Source: Streptomyces atratus (lineage in GTDB: Bacteria > Actinomycetota > Actinomycetes > Streptomycetales > Streptomycetaceae). Taken from it: a stretch of DNA of 64,000 nucleotides. Below are positions 40,972 to 49,456 of this stretch, piece by piece. The position numbers and the translations under genes were made by a program. The notes below the pieces were generated by a model. It was not told the DNA's origin. It searched no databases and saw only the letters and a list, made by a program, of their open reading frames with translations. The DNA lies in NCBI RefSeq assembly GCF_900119365.1, contig NZ_FPJO01000001.1, positions 62,001 to 126,000 on the forward strand, in the 5' to 3' direction. Within the stretch, counting starts at the first letter, position 1; every line of letters starts with the position of its first letter.

Positions 40972-42828
40972 ATGCCTGCCGCATCGTCCAGAACGACCGC
41001 CGTCTCCGCCGTAGTCACCGCCGCGCTCGCCGCCGGCCTGCTCACCGGCGCCACCACCTCCGCGTCCGCCTCCACCGCCCCCGGCCAGGCCGTGGACGGC
41101 CAGGTCCGGATCCACGACATCCAGGGCTCCACCCGGATATCCCCGCTCGTCGGCCGACAGGTCGCGGAGGTGGCGGGCATCGTCACCGGAGTACGGACGT
41201 ACGGCTCGAAGGGCTTCTGGTTCCAGGACCCGAACCCGGATGCCGACCCCGCCACCAGCGAGGGCATCTTCGTCTACACCGGCTCCGTGCCCACCGTCGC
41301 GGTCGGTGACGCGGTCACCGTCTCCGGCACGGTCACCGAGTACGTCCCGGGCGGCCTCGGCTCCGGCAACCAGTCGCTCACCCAGATCAGCAAGCCCACC
41401 GTCGCCGTGGTGTCCTCCGGCAACGCCCTGCCCGAGCCGGTGCGGGTCACGGAGCGCTCCGTCCCGTCCCGGTACACCCCGCAGGGCGACCGCGCGGCGG
41501 GCGGCTCCATCAACGCGCTGCCGCTGCGACCGTCCCGCTACGCCCTCGACTACTACGAGTCGGTCGAAGGGATGAACATCGGCGTCGGCACCTCGCGGGT
41601 GGTCGGCGCCACCGACGCGCACGCCGAGCTGTGGGTGACGGTGAAGCCGCGCGAGAACGACGCCCGCCGCGGCGGCACCGTCTACGGCTCGTACGACGCG
41701 CAGAACACCGGACGGCTGCAGATCCAGTCGCTGGTGCCGCTGGCCCAGCAGCCCTTCCCCAAGGCCGACGTGGGCGATGTGCTGACCGGTACGACCGAGG
41801 GCCCGCTCGACTTCAACCAGTACGGCGGCTACACGCTGACCGCCCGCACCATGGGCACGGTCGCCGCGAAGGGCCTGCGGCGGGAGACCACCCGCAAGCA
41901 GCGCGGCGGGGAGCTGGCCGTGGCGACGTACAACGTCGAGAACCTCGACCCGGCCGACCCGCAGGAGAAGTTCGACGCGCTCGCCGCCGCGATCGTCGAC
42001 AACCTCGCCTCGCCCGACATCGTGGCGCTGGAGGAGATCCAGGACAACAACGGCGCGAAGAGCGACGGCACGGTCGCCGCCGATCTGACGGTGAAGAAGT
42101 TCACCGACGCGATCCTGGCGGCGGGCGGCCCGGCGTACGAGTGGCGCTCCATCGACCCGCAGGACAAGAAGGACGGCGGCGAGCCCGGCGGCAACATCCG
42201 CCAGGTGTTCCTCTTCAACCCGGAGCGGGTCTCGTTCACCGACCGGGCCGGCGGCGACGCGACGACGGCGACGGATGTCGTACGGGAGCGGGGCCGCGCC
42301 GCCCTGACCCTCTCCCCCGGCCGGATCGACCCGGCGAACGCGGCGTGGGAGAACAGCCGCAAGCCGCTCGTCGGGGAGTTCGGCTTCCGCGGCCGTACGG
42401 TCTTCGTCGTCGCCAACCACTTCGCGTCCAAGGGCGGTGACGAGTCCATCTTCTCGGAGCACCAGCCGCCGACCCGTTCCTCCGAGGTCCAGCGGCACGC
42501 GCAGGCCGAGGCGGTCAACACCTTCGTCAAGAAGCTGCTGGGCGTCCAGAAGAACGCGGACGTGCTGGTCGTCGGCGACATCAACGACTTCGAGTTCTCC
42601 GGCACGGCCAGGGCCCTGACGGCCGGGGGCGTGCTCTACCCGGCGATCAAGTCCCTGCCGCGCTCGGAGCGTTACAGCTACGTCTACCAGGGCAACAGCC
42701 AGGTCCTCGACCAGATCCTGACCAGCCCGTCGATCGACGACTACCACTACGACAGCGTGCACATCAACGCCGAGTTCGCCGACCAGAACAGCGACCACGA
42801 CCCGCAGGTGCTCCGCTTCCGCCCGTAA
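40972..42828 (+). CDS. Secreted endonuclease/exonuclease/phosphatase-family nuclease
   Basis: A 618-residue exported protein: signal peptide (SAVVTAALAAGLLTGATTSASAS), an OB-like/YhcR-type domain (IHDIQGSTRISPLVGRQVAEVAGIVTGVRTYGSKGFWFQDPNPD) and an EEP catalytic domain (VATYNVENLDPADPQEKFDALA, IVALEEIQDNNG, VVANHFASKGGDE, VLVVGDINDFEFSG, and SDHDPQVLRF with the catalytic His). This is the ExeM/extracellular DNase type; it probably degrades extracellular DNA for phosphate or nutrients. ATG 40972 has GGAG six bases upstream; GTG 40969 is an alternative. It ends eight bases from the convergent next gene. Confidence 0.9.
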   Translation: MPAASSRTTAVSAVVTAALAAGLLTGATTSASASTAPGQAVDGQVRIHDIQGSTRISPLVGRQVAEVAGIVTGVRTYGSKGFWFQDPNPDADPATSEGIFVYTGSVPTVAVGDAVTVSGTVTEYVPGGLGSGNQSLTQISKPTVAVVSSGNALPEPVRVTERSVPSRYTPQGDRAAGGSINALPLRPSRYALDYYESVEGMNIGVGTSRVVGATDAHAELWVTVKPRENDARRGGTVYGSYDAQNTGRLQIQSLVPLAQQPFPKADVGDVLTGTTEGPLDFNQYGGYTLTARTMGTVAAKGLRRETTRKQRGGELAVATYNVENLDPADPQEKFDALAAAIVDNLASPDIVALEEIQDNNGAKSDGTVAADLTVKKFTDAILAAGGPAYEWRSIDPQDKKDGGEPGGNIRQVFLFNPERVSFTDRAGGDATTATDVVRERGRAALTLSPGRIDPANAAWENSRKPLVGEFGFRGRTVFVVANHFASKGGDESIFSEHQPPTRSSEVQRHAQAEAVNTFVKKLLGVQKNADVLVVGDINDFEFSGTARALTAGGVLYPAIKSLPRSERYSYVYQGNSQVLDQILTSPSIDDYHYDSVHINAEFADQNSDHDPQVLRFRP

Positions 42829-42836
42829 CGGCGGCC

Positions 42837-43550
42837 CTACGCGCCCGCCCCCGGCCGGATGCCGAGAGCGGGCGCGTACCGGTGCACCCCGCCGCCGGTC
42901 ACCCCCGGATACGACCGCACCCGCTCCCACTGCGGCGTACTCGACCCGATCCCGGCACCGGGCGCGGCCAGTGCGTCGATGTGGGCCCCGGCGCTCTCCC
43001 ATTCGGCGTAGTTGAGCACCCGGGTCCCGTCGGTGCTCACGTGGAAGTGGCCGGAGATGCCGCCCGGGGCGGGCGCCGGATCGGTCCCCAGTGCCTCGAA
43101 CACGGTGTCCACCCAGTCCCGTTGCCGCGCCTTGTCCGGGCCCTCGAACTCGACATCGACGATCACGACACAGCCCGGCTCCCGTCCGTCGCCCTCCCGG
43201 GGCGGCGTGGAACGGTAGAGCTCAAGGGTGTGCAGTCCGAGCCGCCGGATGCCGGGCACGGCCGCGTCGATGTCCGTGTTGCGCTCGTCCCTGCCGTGCC
43301 GGAAGAAGTCCTGGTACGCCTGCTCACCACTCCACTGGCTGTAGTGAAACAGGGTCTTCCCGTCCTCACCGGCATGGACGGTGTACGAAAGGAGTCCCGG
43401 ATGCGGCCAGTCCCGGCTGTCCCACGCCTCACGAATGGCCTCGACCGTCCGCCGTTGGCGCTCCGGGGTACCGACATCCCAGGTGCTCGCCTTGACGAGT
43501 CCGGCGTCGTTACGGGCAAGATCGGGACGGGAATCGAATCGCACGCTCAT
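42837..43550 (-). CDS. Antibiotic biosynthesis monooxygenase (ABM)-domain protein
   Basis: A 237-residue protein made of two tandem dimeric alpha/beta-barrel (ABM-like) domains: residues about 15-110 (GLVKASTWDVGTPERQRRTVEAIREAW, LLSYTVHAGEDGKTLFHYSQWSGEQAYQDFFR) and about 120-215 (CVVIVDVEFEGPDKARQRDWVDTVFEAL, GHFHVSTDGTRVLNYAEWESAGAHIDAL). Such folds occur in quinol monooxygenases and heme-degrading enzymes, but many are of unknown activity. AGGAGG is seven bases before the ATG. Confidence 0.87.
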   Translation of the reverse strand: MSVRFDSRPDLARNDAGLVKASTWDVGTPERQRRTVEAIREAWDSRDWPHPGLLSYTVHAGEDGKTLFHYSQWSGEQAYQDFFRHGRDERNTDIDAAVPGIRRLGLHTLELYRSTPPREGDGREPGCVVIVDVEFEGPDKARQRDWVDTVFEALGTDPAPAPGGISGHFHVSTDGTRVLNYAEWESAGAHIDALAAPGAGIGSSTPQWERVRSYPGVTGGGVHRYAPALGIRPGAGA

Positions 43551-43686
43551 GACGGGTCCTCCTGACCGGGGCACCGGGGCGGTGTGCCGTTGCCGACCAC
43601 CCTGATACGTCAAGTGCGCTTGAGGTCAACAGCACACCCTTTCGGCACCGTCGGGCGCCGCGAGAGCACAACGAACGGAGTAGCGC

Positions 43687-44820
43687 ATGGCACCGCATCT
43701 CAGGACGATCAGCCGCGAGGAGCATCTGGCGTTCGTCGCGAGCCGTCCCGCCATGAGCCATATGCAGGTTCCGTCGTGGGGCGATGTGAAGCCCGACTGG
43801 CGTGCGGAGAGCATCGGCTGGTTCGACCGGGACGGCGCGGGACGGGAACGGATCGTCGGAGCCGGGCTCGTCCTGTACCGGCCGATCCCCCGGGTGAAGC
43901 GCTATCTGGCCTATCTGCCGGAGGGCCCGGTCGTCGACTGGCACGGCACGGGGCTGAGGCAGTGGCTGGATCCGATGCTGGCGCATCTGAAGGCACAGGG
44001 CGCTTTCTCGGTGCGGATGGGCCCGCCGGTGGTCGCCCGGCGCTGGGACGCCCGGACCGTCAAGGACGCCATCGCCGACCCGGCCGCCGGGCGGCTGCGC
44101 GACGTGCCGCCGGATTCGCAGGAGCCGCGGGCCGCCGAGGTCGTGGCGCAGCTGCGCGCTCTGGGCTGGCGGCGGGGCGAGGAGGAGAGCGAGGACGGTT
44201 TCAGCGCGGGGCAGCCCCGGTACGTCTTCCAGGTGCCGTTCGCCGGGCTGTCGCTGGAGGAGATCCGGGGCGGCCTGAACCAGCAGTGGCGGCGCAACAT
44301 CAAGAAGGCCGAGAAGGCGGGCGTCAAGGTCGTCGAGGGCGACTACGAGGACCTCCCGGCCTTCTACGACCTGTACCGCGAGACGGCCGCGCGCGACCGC
44401 TTCATCCCCCGTCCGCTCGGCTACTTCCAGCGCATGTGGACCGTGCTGCGGGCCGAGGACCCCGACCGGATGCGGCTCTATCTCGCCCAGCACGACGGGG
44501 AGACCCTCTCCGCGGCGACGATGCTGACGGTGGGGAACCACGTCTGGTACTCCTACGGCGCCTCGACCGGCCGCAAGCGCGAGGTGCAGCCCAGCAACGC
44601 GATCCAGTGGCGCATGATGAGCGACGCGCACGAACTGGGCGCGGCCGTCTACGACCTGCGCGGCATCACCGACACCCTCGACGAGAGCAACCATCTGGTG
44701 GGCCTGCTGCGCTTCAAGGTCGGCACGGGCGGCCGGGCCGCGGAGTACATCGGCGAGTGGGACTACCCGATCAACAAGGTGCTCCACAAGGCCTTCACCC
44801 TCTACATGGCCCGTCGCTGA
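43687..44820 (+). CDS. FemAB/FemX-like peptidoglycan bridge aminoacyltransferase
   Basis: A 377-residue protein of the Fem family, which adds amino acids from aminoacyl-tRNA to the lipid II stem peptide. Two GNAT-like halves are visible: MSHMQVPSWGDVKPDWRAESIGW, the lipid-side RPIPRVKRYLAYLPEGP motif, and FAGLSLEEIRGGLNQQWRRNIKKAEKAGVKV with the conserved basic helix; YDLRGITDTLDESNHLVGLLRFKVGTGG near the end is a hallmark. In Streptomyces a glycine would be added to the LL-diaminopimelate residue. ACGGAG is six bases before the ATG. dapD, which makes the LL-DAP precursor, is 1.3 kb downstream. Confidence 0.92.
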   Translation: MAPHLRTISREEHLAFVASRPAMSHMQVPSWGDVKPDWRAESIGWFDRDGAGRERIVGAGLVLYRPIPRVKRYLAYLPEGPVVDWHGTGLRQWLDPMLAHLKAQGAFSVRMGPPVVARRWDARTVKDAIADPAAGRLRDVPPDSQEPRAAEVVAQLRALGWRRGEEESEDGFSAGQPRYVFQVPFAGLSLEEIRGGLNQQWRRNIKKAEKAGVKVVEGDYEDLPAFYDLYRETAARDRFIPRPLGYFQRMWTVLRAEDPDRMRLYLAQHDGETLSAATMLTVGNHVWYSYGASTGRKREVQPSNAIQWRMMSDAHELGAAVYDLRGITDTLDESNHLVGLLRFKVGTGGRAAEYIGEWDYPINKVLHKAFTLYMARR

Positions 44821-44851
44821 GCGGCGCGGCGCCCGTGGCAGACTCCGGAGC

Positions 44852-45295
44852 ATGATCCTTCGCACCGCCACCCGGGCCGACCTGCCGGCCGTCCTCGCCC
44901 TGCTCGCCGACGAGAAGCGGGTCGCCGATCCGGCCTCGGTCGTGGTCGACGACGCGTACGAGAGGGCCTTCGCCGCCATCGAGAGCGACCCGCGCAACGA
45001 GATGCTGGTGCTGGTGGACGGCGACACGGTGCTGGGCTGCGCGCAGGCGACGTACATACCGGGGCTCGGCAGGCACGGCGAGGAGCGGGCGCTGATCGAG
45101 GCGGTGCGGGTCAGGGCCGACCGGCGGGGCGGCGGGCTGGGGCGGGAGCTGATGAAGCAGGCCGGGGACCGGGCCCGGCTGCGGGGGTGCGGGCTGATGC
45201 AGCTGACCAGCGGCAAGCGGCGTGCGGACGCCCACCGGTTCTACGAGTCGCTGGGCTTCGCCCGCAGCCACGAAGGCTTCAAGCTCGCCCTCTGA
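44852..45295 (+). CDS. GNAT family N-acetyltransferase
   Basis: A 147-residue acetyltransferase: ILRTATRADLPAVLALLADE start, ALIEAVRVRADRRGGGLGRELMKQA with the acetyl-CoA loop RRGGGLG, and ADAHRFYESLGFARSHEGFKL at the end. This arrangement resembles RimI/PhnO-like single-domain enzymes. Substrate unknown. It lies 31 bases after the femX-like gene and may share its transcript; its stop is inside a hairpin. Confidence 0.9.
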   Translation: MILRTATRADLPAVLALLADEKRVADPASVVVDDAYERAFAAIESDPRNEMLVLVDGDTVLGCAQATYIPGLGRHGEERALIEAVRVRADRRGGGLGRELMKQAGDRARLRGCGLMQLTSGKRRADAHRFYESLGFARSHEGFKLAL

Positions 45296-45328
45296 CCCCG
45301 CGCGGCCGTGGTGCCGCTACGCGGGGTC
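45294..45328. terminator. Bidirectional hairpin between convergent GNAT and lipoprotein genes
   Basis: A perfect 9-bp stem (GACCCCGCG with CGCGGGGTC) and 17-base loop that includes the ends of both genes. Confidence 0.55.
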
Positions 45329-46009
45329 GGTCCGCCACGCGGTCATGTCGAGCTCGTCGAGCAGCCGTACGTCGCTGCCCTTGAGCGGGAAGGTGCGCGC
45401 CTCCAGGCCGGGCGCCGGTGCGATCTCCAGGGCGTCGCCCTCGATGAGGTCGCCGCCGGTGGGGGTGGAGACCCAGGCCAGGAGCGATCGCATCGTCTTG
45501 CCCGGCTCCAACATGACCTCCTGCGGCCCGCGGTCGGTGCCCATGTAGGAGGAGCCCGGGTTCACCGGGACGGGCAGCCGGTCGCCGGCCTCGTCCAGGG
45601 CGCGGACGGACGGGTAGCCGTGGACCCGGTACGGCTTGCTGCCGCAGTTGGTGAGGGTGAGCCCGACGGCCCGGTGGCCGAGCGCCGCCTCCACCTCGCC
45701 CATGTCGACGACGACGCCGGAGGACGGGCAGCCGGCGCGGACGGTGGGCGTGGGGCCCGGCCCCCGCGTGCCCGGCGGCCGGCCGGAAAGCCCGGCGGAG
45801 ACACTGGGGAACGGGGTCGGCAGCTTGTCGGCGTGCACCCCGCCGGGCAGCCGTGACACGCTCGGCGTCGGCTCCGGCTCGCCCTCGCCCGCCGGTACGA
45901 GGAACCCGGCGCATCCGGTGAGCGAGAGCCCCAGCCCCCCGGCCAGCAGCACGGCCGCCACCGGCCTTCGTCTCCCGGTCCCCGCCCATGCCGGTCCTCG
46001 CACGCTCAC
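45317..46009 (-). CDS. Lipoprotein with DUF4232-like domain
   Basis: A 230-residue secreted lipoprotein. The signal (RRRPVAAVLLAGGLGLSLTGCAG) ends in the lipobox LTGC, so Cys at about residue 33 would be lipidated. After a Pro/Ser/Gly-rich spacer, the domain AGCPSSGVVVDMGEVEAALGHRAVGLTLTNCGSKPYRVHGYPSVRALD has the two cysteines and beta-sandwich pattern of DUF4232, a fold common in Streptomyces envelope lipoproteins of unknown role. GTG start. Downstream of dapD on the same strand but separated by a hairpin. Confidence 0.88.
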   Translation of the reverse strand: MSVRGPAWAGTGRRRPVAAVLLAGGLGLSLTGCAGFLVPAGEGEPEPTPSVSRLPGGVHADKLPTPFPSVSAGLSGRPPGTRGPGPTPTVRAGCPSSGVVVDMGEVEAALGHRAVGLTLTNCGSKPYRVHGYPSVRALDEAGDRLPVPVNPGSSYMGTDRGPQEVMLEPGKTMRSLLAWVSTPTGGDLIEGDALEIAPAPGLEARTFPLKGSDVRLLDELDMTAWRTDPA

Positions 46010-46084
46010 GCACCCACCCCGGTCTCAGCCTGCCGCATAGGCGTTCGATCATGCCAGAGTGCGGGGACCCGGCCCCGGTCAAGA

Positions 46085-46121
46085 CGCAGCCCGCCGGGCG
46101 CGGGGCGGCCGACGGGCTGCG
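46085..46121 (-). terminator. Hairpin after dapD
   Basis: A perfect 9-bp stem (CGCAGCCCG with CGGGCTGCG) around a G/C-rich 19-base loop, located 34 bases after the dapD stop. Confidence 0.6.
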
Positions 46122-46154
46122 GAGGGCTTACGAGGAACTGCTCGCCGCCACAGG

Positions 46155-47144
46155 TCAGTTGTGGCTGTGCAGGACGTCGTTGAGGCCGTCCCAGACCGCG
46201 TTGTTCGGGCGGGCCTCGACGGCGCCGGAGACCGAGTTGCGACGGAAGAGGATGTTCGAGGCGCCGGAGAGCTCACGGGCCTTGACGATCTGGCCGTCCG
46301 GGAGCGTGATGCGGGTACCGGCCGTGACGTAGAGGCCGGCCTCGACGACGCACTCGTCGCCGAGCGCGATCCCGACACCGGCCTCGGCGCCGATCAGGCA
46401 GCGCTCGCCGATGACGATGCGCTCCTTGCCACCGCCCGAAAGGGTGCCCATGGTGGAGGCGCCGCCGCCGATGTCGGAGCCGTTGCCGACGACGACGCCC
46501 GCGGAGATGCGGCCCTCGACCATCGACGTGCCGAGGGTGCCCGCGTTGAAGTTGACGAAGCCCTCGTGCATGACGGTCGTGCCGGCGGCGAGGTGCGCGC
46601 CGAGCCTGACCCGGTCGGCGTCGGCGATCCGGACGCCCTTCGGCGCGACGTAGTCCGTCATCCGGGGGAACTTGTCGACCGAGGTGACCTGGAGGTGCAG
46701 GCCCTCGGCGCGGGCGTTCAGCCGCACCTTCTCCACGTCGTCGACGGCGACCGGGCCGAGCGAGGTCCAGGCGACGTTGGCGAGGAGGCCGAAGAGTCCG
46801 TCCAGGTTCTGGCCGTGCGGCTGGACGAGGCGGTGCGAGAGGAGGTGAAGGCGCAGGTACGCGTCGTGGGCGTCGAGCGGCTTCTCGTCGAGCGAGGCGA
46901 TGACCGTACGTACGGCGACGACCTCGACACCGCGGCGGGCGTCAACGCCGACGGCCTTGGCGGCGCCCTCACCGAGGAGGCTGACGGCCTGGTCGGGGGC
47001 GAGCCGTTCGGTTCCGGCCGGGCCGGGCTCGGCGGTGAGCTCGGGGGCGGGGAACCAGGTGTCGAGAACGGAACCGTCGCCGGCGATGGTGGCGAGGCCG
47101 GCGGCGACGGCGCCGGTGGTGCGAGCAGGAGTCGTGTCGGTCAT
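46155..47144 (-). CDS. dapD: Tetrahydrodipicolinate N-succinyltransferase DapD
   Basis: Transfers succinate from succinyl-CoA to 2,3,4,5-tetrahydropyridine-2,6-dicarboxylate in the lysine/LL-diaminopimelate pathway. The 329-residue protein is the actinobacterial DapD type: an N-terminal domain, then a left-handed beta-helix of hexapeptide repeats ([63 protein letters not shown] region) and a C-terminal segment [23 protein letters not shown]. The ATG at 47144 starts [11 protein letters not shown]. It is followed downstream by the lipoprotein gene. Confidence 0.96.
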   Translation of the reverse strand: MTDTTPARTTGAVAAGLATIAGDGSVLDTWFPAPELTAEPGPAGTERLAPDQAVSLLGEGAAKAVGVDARRGVEVVAVRTVIASLDEKPLDAHDAYLRLHLLSHRLVQPHGQNLDGLFGLLANVAWTSLGPVAVDDVEKVRLNARAEGLHLQVTSVDKFPRMTDYVAPKGVRIADADRVRLGAHLAAGTTVMHEGFVNFNAGTLGTSMVEGRISAGVVVGNGSDIGGGASTMGTLSGGGKERIVIGERCLIGAEAGVGIALGDECVVEAGLYVTAGTRITLPDGQIVKARELSGASNILFRRNSVSGAVEARPNNAVWDGLNDVLHSHN

Positions 47145-47233
47145 GACACGAAACCTAACCGGCGAGGCACCACCGGGGCCAACCGGTCTCGCCGGATGGT
47201 CGCGGTCCGGCCCGGGAGCCCGGACCTGCCAGG

Positions 47234-47459
47234 TCAGCCGGGCTGCGCCTGTCGTTCGGACACCGCTACGGCACCCTCCTCGCGCGTCGGCACCGCCGAT
47301 GCCCGCGACGACCCCGGCCTGCGGGACGCTCAGCCCGCGCGGGCCGGTCAGATGGACGAAGGTGAAGCTGACGACTCCGTTGAGAAAGGAGCCGAAGGCC
47401 GGCAGCCGCACCGCGCGCGGTACGTCCCGCACGGCCCCGAAGAAGCTCGTCCCCAGCAC
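47234..47459 (-). pseudogene. Remnant of an MFS transporter gene (internal deletion)
   Basis: On the minus strand, [56 protein letters not shown] is readable, closely resembling the first two helices and loop of an MFS exporter. It stops abruptly; in another frame a plausible C-terminal tail [15 protein letters not shown] and TGA follow at once. The simplest reading is a deletion that removed about 90 percent of the gene and shifted frame. The 47145-47233 stretch holds nothing recognisable. Its promoter region is shared with the HxlR gene. Confidence 0.65.
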
Positions 47460-47464
47460 CTCCC

Positions 47465-47491
47465 TAGTGAGTTTCCTTTGGGAACGGACTA
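47465..47491. promoter_or_regulatory. HxlR-type operator candidate
   Basis: A 27-bp palindrome: outer arms TAGT and ACTA, inner arms GTTTCC and GGGAAC (one mismatch) around a TTT centre. It lies between the HxlR-peroxiredoxin gene and the decayed MFS gene, the position expected for an autoregulatory HxlR site. Confidence 0.6.
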
Positions 47492-47557
47492 TGACATCAT
47501 GCTTTCCTGCTGGTCGATCCGGTAAGAGGCGGATGCGGGAGACCGACGGAGGAGCCC

Positions 47558-48445
47558 ATGCCCCAGCGCACCAGCCTGGCCGACGCCGACTGCGCGATCG
47601 CCCAGGCACTCGATGTCGTGGGCGACTGGTGGACCCTGCTGATCGTGCGGGACACGGCGCGCGGGGTGCACCGCTTCGACGCGCTCCAGGAGGAGCTGGG
47701 CGTGTCCCGCAAGGTGCTGACCGAGCGGCTGCGGCTGCTGGTCGACGCGGGGGTGCTCTCCCGGGAGCCGTACCAGGACCGGCCGCCCCGGTACGAGTAC
47801 CGGCTCACCCGGCGCGGCCGCGCACTGCTGCCTGTACTGATCGCGCTCCAGGACTGGGGCGACACCTGGGTGCTGGGGGAAGGGGAAATGATGGCGACGG
47901 CCGCGGAGGCCTCGAAGGAGGCGGCCCGGGTGCACGCTCTGGTGGGCACGCGCCTGCCCGCGCTGCGACTGCTGGACCACGACGGCGGGTCGCGCGACCC
48001 GGTCGCCGACACCCCGTACACCGTCCTGTACTTCTTCCCCGGCGCCTACGCCCGCCGGGACGCCTATCCGCCCGGCTGGGCCGAGATCCCCGGCGCGAGC
48101 GGCTGCACGCTCGAATCCTGCACGTACCGCGACCAGTTGGCCGAGTTCACGACGGCCGGCGCGACCGTGCACGGAGTCTCCACCCAGCGCCCGGACGAGC
48201 AACGGGCCTTCGCGGACGCGGAGCGGCTGCGGTTCCCGCTGCTGTCCGACGCCGAGCTGGAACTGACGGCGGCGCTGCGCCTGCCGACCTTCCGCGCGGG
48301 GGGCACCAGCCGGATGAAGCGGCTGACGCTGGTGGTGGACCGCGACCGGACGGTCCGCGAGGCGCTGTATCCGATCACGGACATCGAGGAGAGCGTCCGA
48401 GCGGCGCTGGCGGCGGTACGGAGCGGGGGCCCGTCCGGGGAATGA
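47558..48445 (+). CDS. HxlR transcriptional regulator fused to peroxiredoxin-like domain
   Basis: A 295-residue fusion. Residues 1-115 are an HxlR winged helix ([57 protein letters not shown]), with the family's N-terminal cysteine at residue 12. Residues about 125-290 are a thioredoxin-fold redoxin/AhpC-like domain, [38 protein letters not shown], with CTxxxC as in BCP-type peroxiredoxins, and [28 protein letters not shown]. It may sense or remove peroxide while controlling a divergent exporter that has since decayed. GGAGGAG lies ahead of the ATG. Confidence 0.9.
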   Translation: MPQRTSLADADCAIAQALDVVGDWWTLLIVRDTARGVHRFDALQEELGVSRKVLTERLRLLVDAGVLSREPYQDRPPRYEYRLTRRGRALLPVLIALQDWGDTWVLGEGEMMATAAEASKEAARVHALVGTRLPALRLLDHDGGSRDPVADTPYTVLYFFPGAYARRDAYPPGWAEIPGASGCTLESCTYRDQLAEFTTAGATVHGVSTQRPDEQRAFADAERLRFPLLSDAELELTAALRLPTFRAGGTSRMKRLTLVVDRDRTVREALYPITDIEESVRAALAAVRSGGPSGE

Positions 48446-48487
48446 GGGACGCCCGGGGAAGGGTCGGTCACCCCGGGGACGCGGCCG

Positions 48488-49024
48488 TCACCGGGCGATC
48501 CGCCCCAGCATCTCGCGCGCGTACGCCTCGTCGTACTCGCCGCCGGTGAGCAGCACCTGCAGACAGATCCCGTCCATGAGCGCGATCAGCGCCCGCGCCG
48601 TGGCCGGATCGGTCCGCCGGGACAGCAGTTCGGCGGTGCCGTCGGTCCACTCGGCGGCGACGGGGCGCAGCGCGGGCCTGCGCAGCGCGGCGAGATACAG
48701 CTCGTACTCCAGCTCGGCCCGTCCGCGCCCGCCGGAGAAGTACGCCCCCAGCAGCCCGGCCAGTTCCTCGGCGAGGCCGGCATCCGGGTCGGCCAGCGCC
48801 TCGCTCTCCCGCATGACCACGGCGAAGTTCTCGTTCGACCGGCGCAGCGCGGCGATCAACAGCTCGTCCAGCGAGGCGAAGTGATACGTCGTCGAGCCGA
48901 GCGGCACATCGGCCTCGGCCGCGACGGAGCGGTGGCTCAGCCCCGCGATGCCCTTGGCACCGACCACCCTGATCGCGGCGTCGATGATGCGGTCGCGCCG
49001 CTCGGGGTCGTAGCGGCGCACCAT
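48488..49024 (-). CDS. TetR family transcriptional regulator
   Basis: A 178-residue repressor: helix-turn-helix DRIIDAAIRVVGAKGIAGLSHRSVAAEADVPLGSTTYHFASLDELLIAAL, then an alpha-helical ligand domain. It is co-transcribed with and directly downstream of the SMR efflux gene (one-base overlap TGATG), so it most likely represses this pair from the GTAC-repeat sites at 49347-49382. Ligand unknown, probably a cationic drug or amine. Confidence 0.92.
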   Translation of the reverse strand: MVRRYDPERRDRIIDAAIRVVGAKGIAGLSHRSVAAEADVPLGSTTYHFASLDELLIAALRRSNENFAVVMRESEALADPDAGLAEELAGLLGAYFSGGRGRAELEYELYLAALRRPALRPVAAEWTDGTAELLSRRTDPATARALIALMDGICLQVLLTGGEYDEAYAREMLGRIAR

Positions 49025-49344
49025 CAGTGGGCCCCGCCCAGATTCAGCACCACCACTCCGGCGATGACCAGCGCTATGCCCGCCAGCTTGACCGGGCTGC
49101 CGGACTCGCCCATGAAGAGGATGCCGATGGCGGCGACCGCCGCGGTGCCGATCCCGGCCCAGATGGCATAGGCGGTGCCCACCGACAGCGTCTTCAGCGT
49201 CTGGGCGAGCAGCCCGAAGGCCACGAGGTACCCCGCGACGGTGATCAGCGAGGGCCAGAGCCGGGTGAAGCCCTCGCTGTACTTCATGGCCGTCGTGCCG
49301 GCCACCTCCGCCGCGATCGCCGCGGCCAGCATTCCGTATCCCAT
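49024..49344 (-). CDS. SMR family multidrug efflux protein
   Basis: A 106-residue small multidrug resistance protein with four helices. The essential membrane glutamate is in AAAIAAEVAGTTAMKYSEGFTRLWPS (Glu at about residue 13), and AYAIWAGIGTAAVAAIGILFMGES is the conserved third-helix region of EmrE/QacE proteins. It acts as a proton-coupled antiporter dimer for cationic compounds. The ATG at 49344 gives the standard family length. Confidence 0.94.
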   Translation of the reverse strand: MGYGMLAAAIAAEVAGTTAMKYSEGFTRLWPSLITVAGYLVAFGLLAQTLKTLSVGTAYAIWAGIGTAAVAAIGILFMGESGSPVKLAGIALVIAGVVVLNLGGAH

Positions 49345-49346
49345 GT

Positions 49347-49382
49347 GTACGAGTGTACGCATCGCCGTCCGTACGACAGTAC
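49347..49382. promoter_or_regulatory. Paired GTAC-N4-GTAC operator candidate for SMR/TetR genes
   Basis: Two copies of GTAC-N4-GTAC (49347-49358 and 49371-49382) with centres 24 bp apart lie just upstream of the SMR start. TetR dimers often bind such short symmetric sites in pairs. Confidence 0.5.
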
Positions 49383-49456
49383 GAGCACTTTGGGCCAACC
49401 GGGACGCTACGGTGTCCCGACCAGCACACCGGACAACGACACATGACGGAGCAGCA

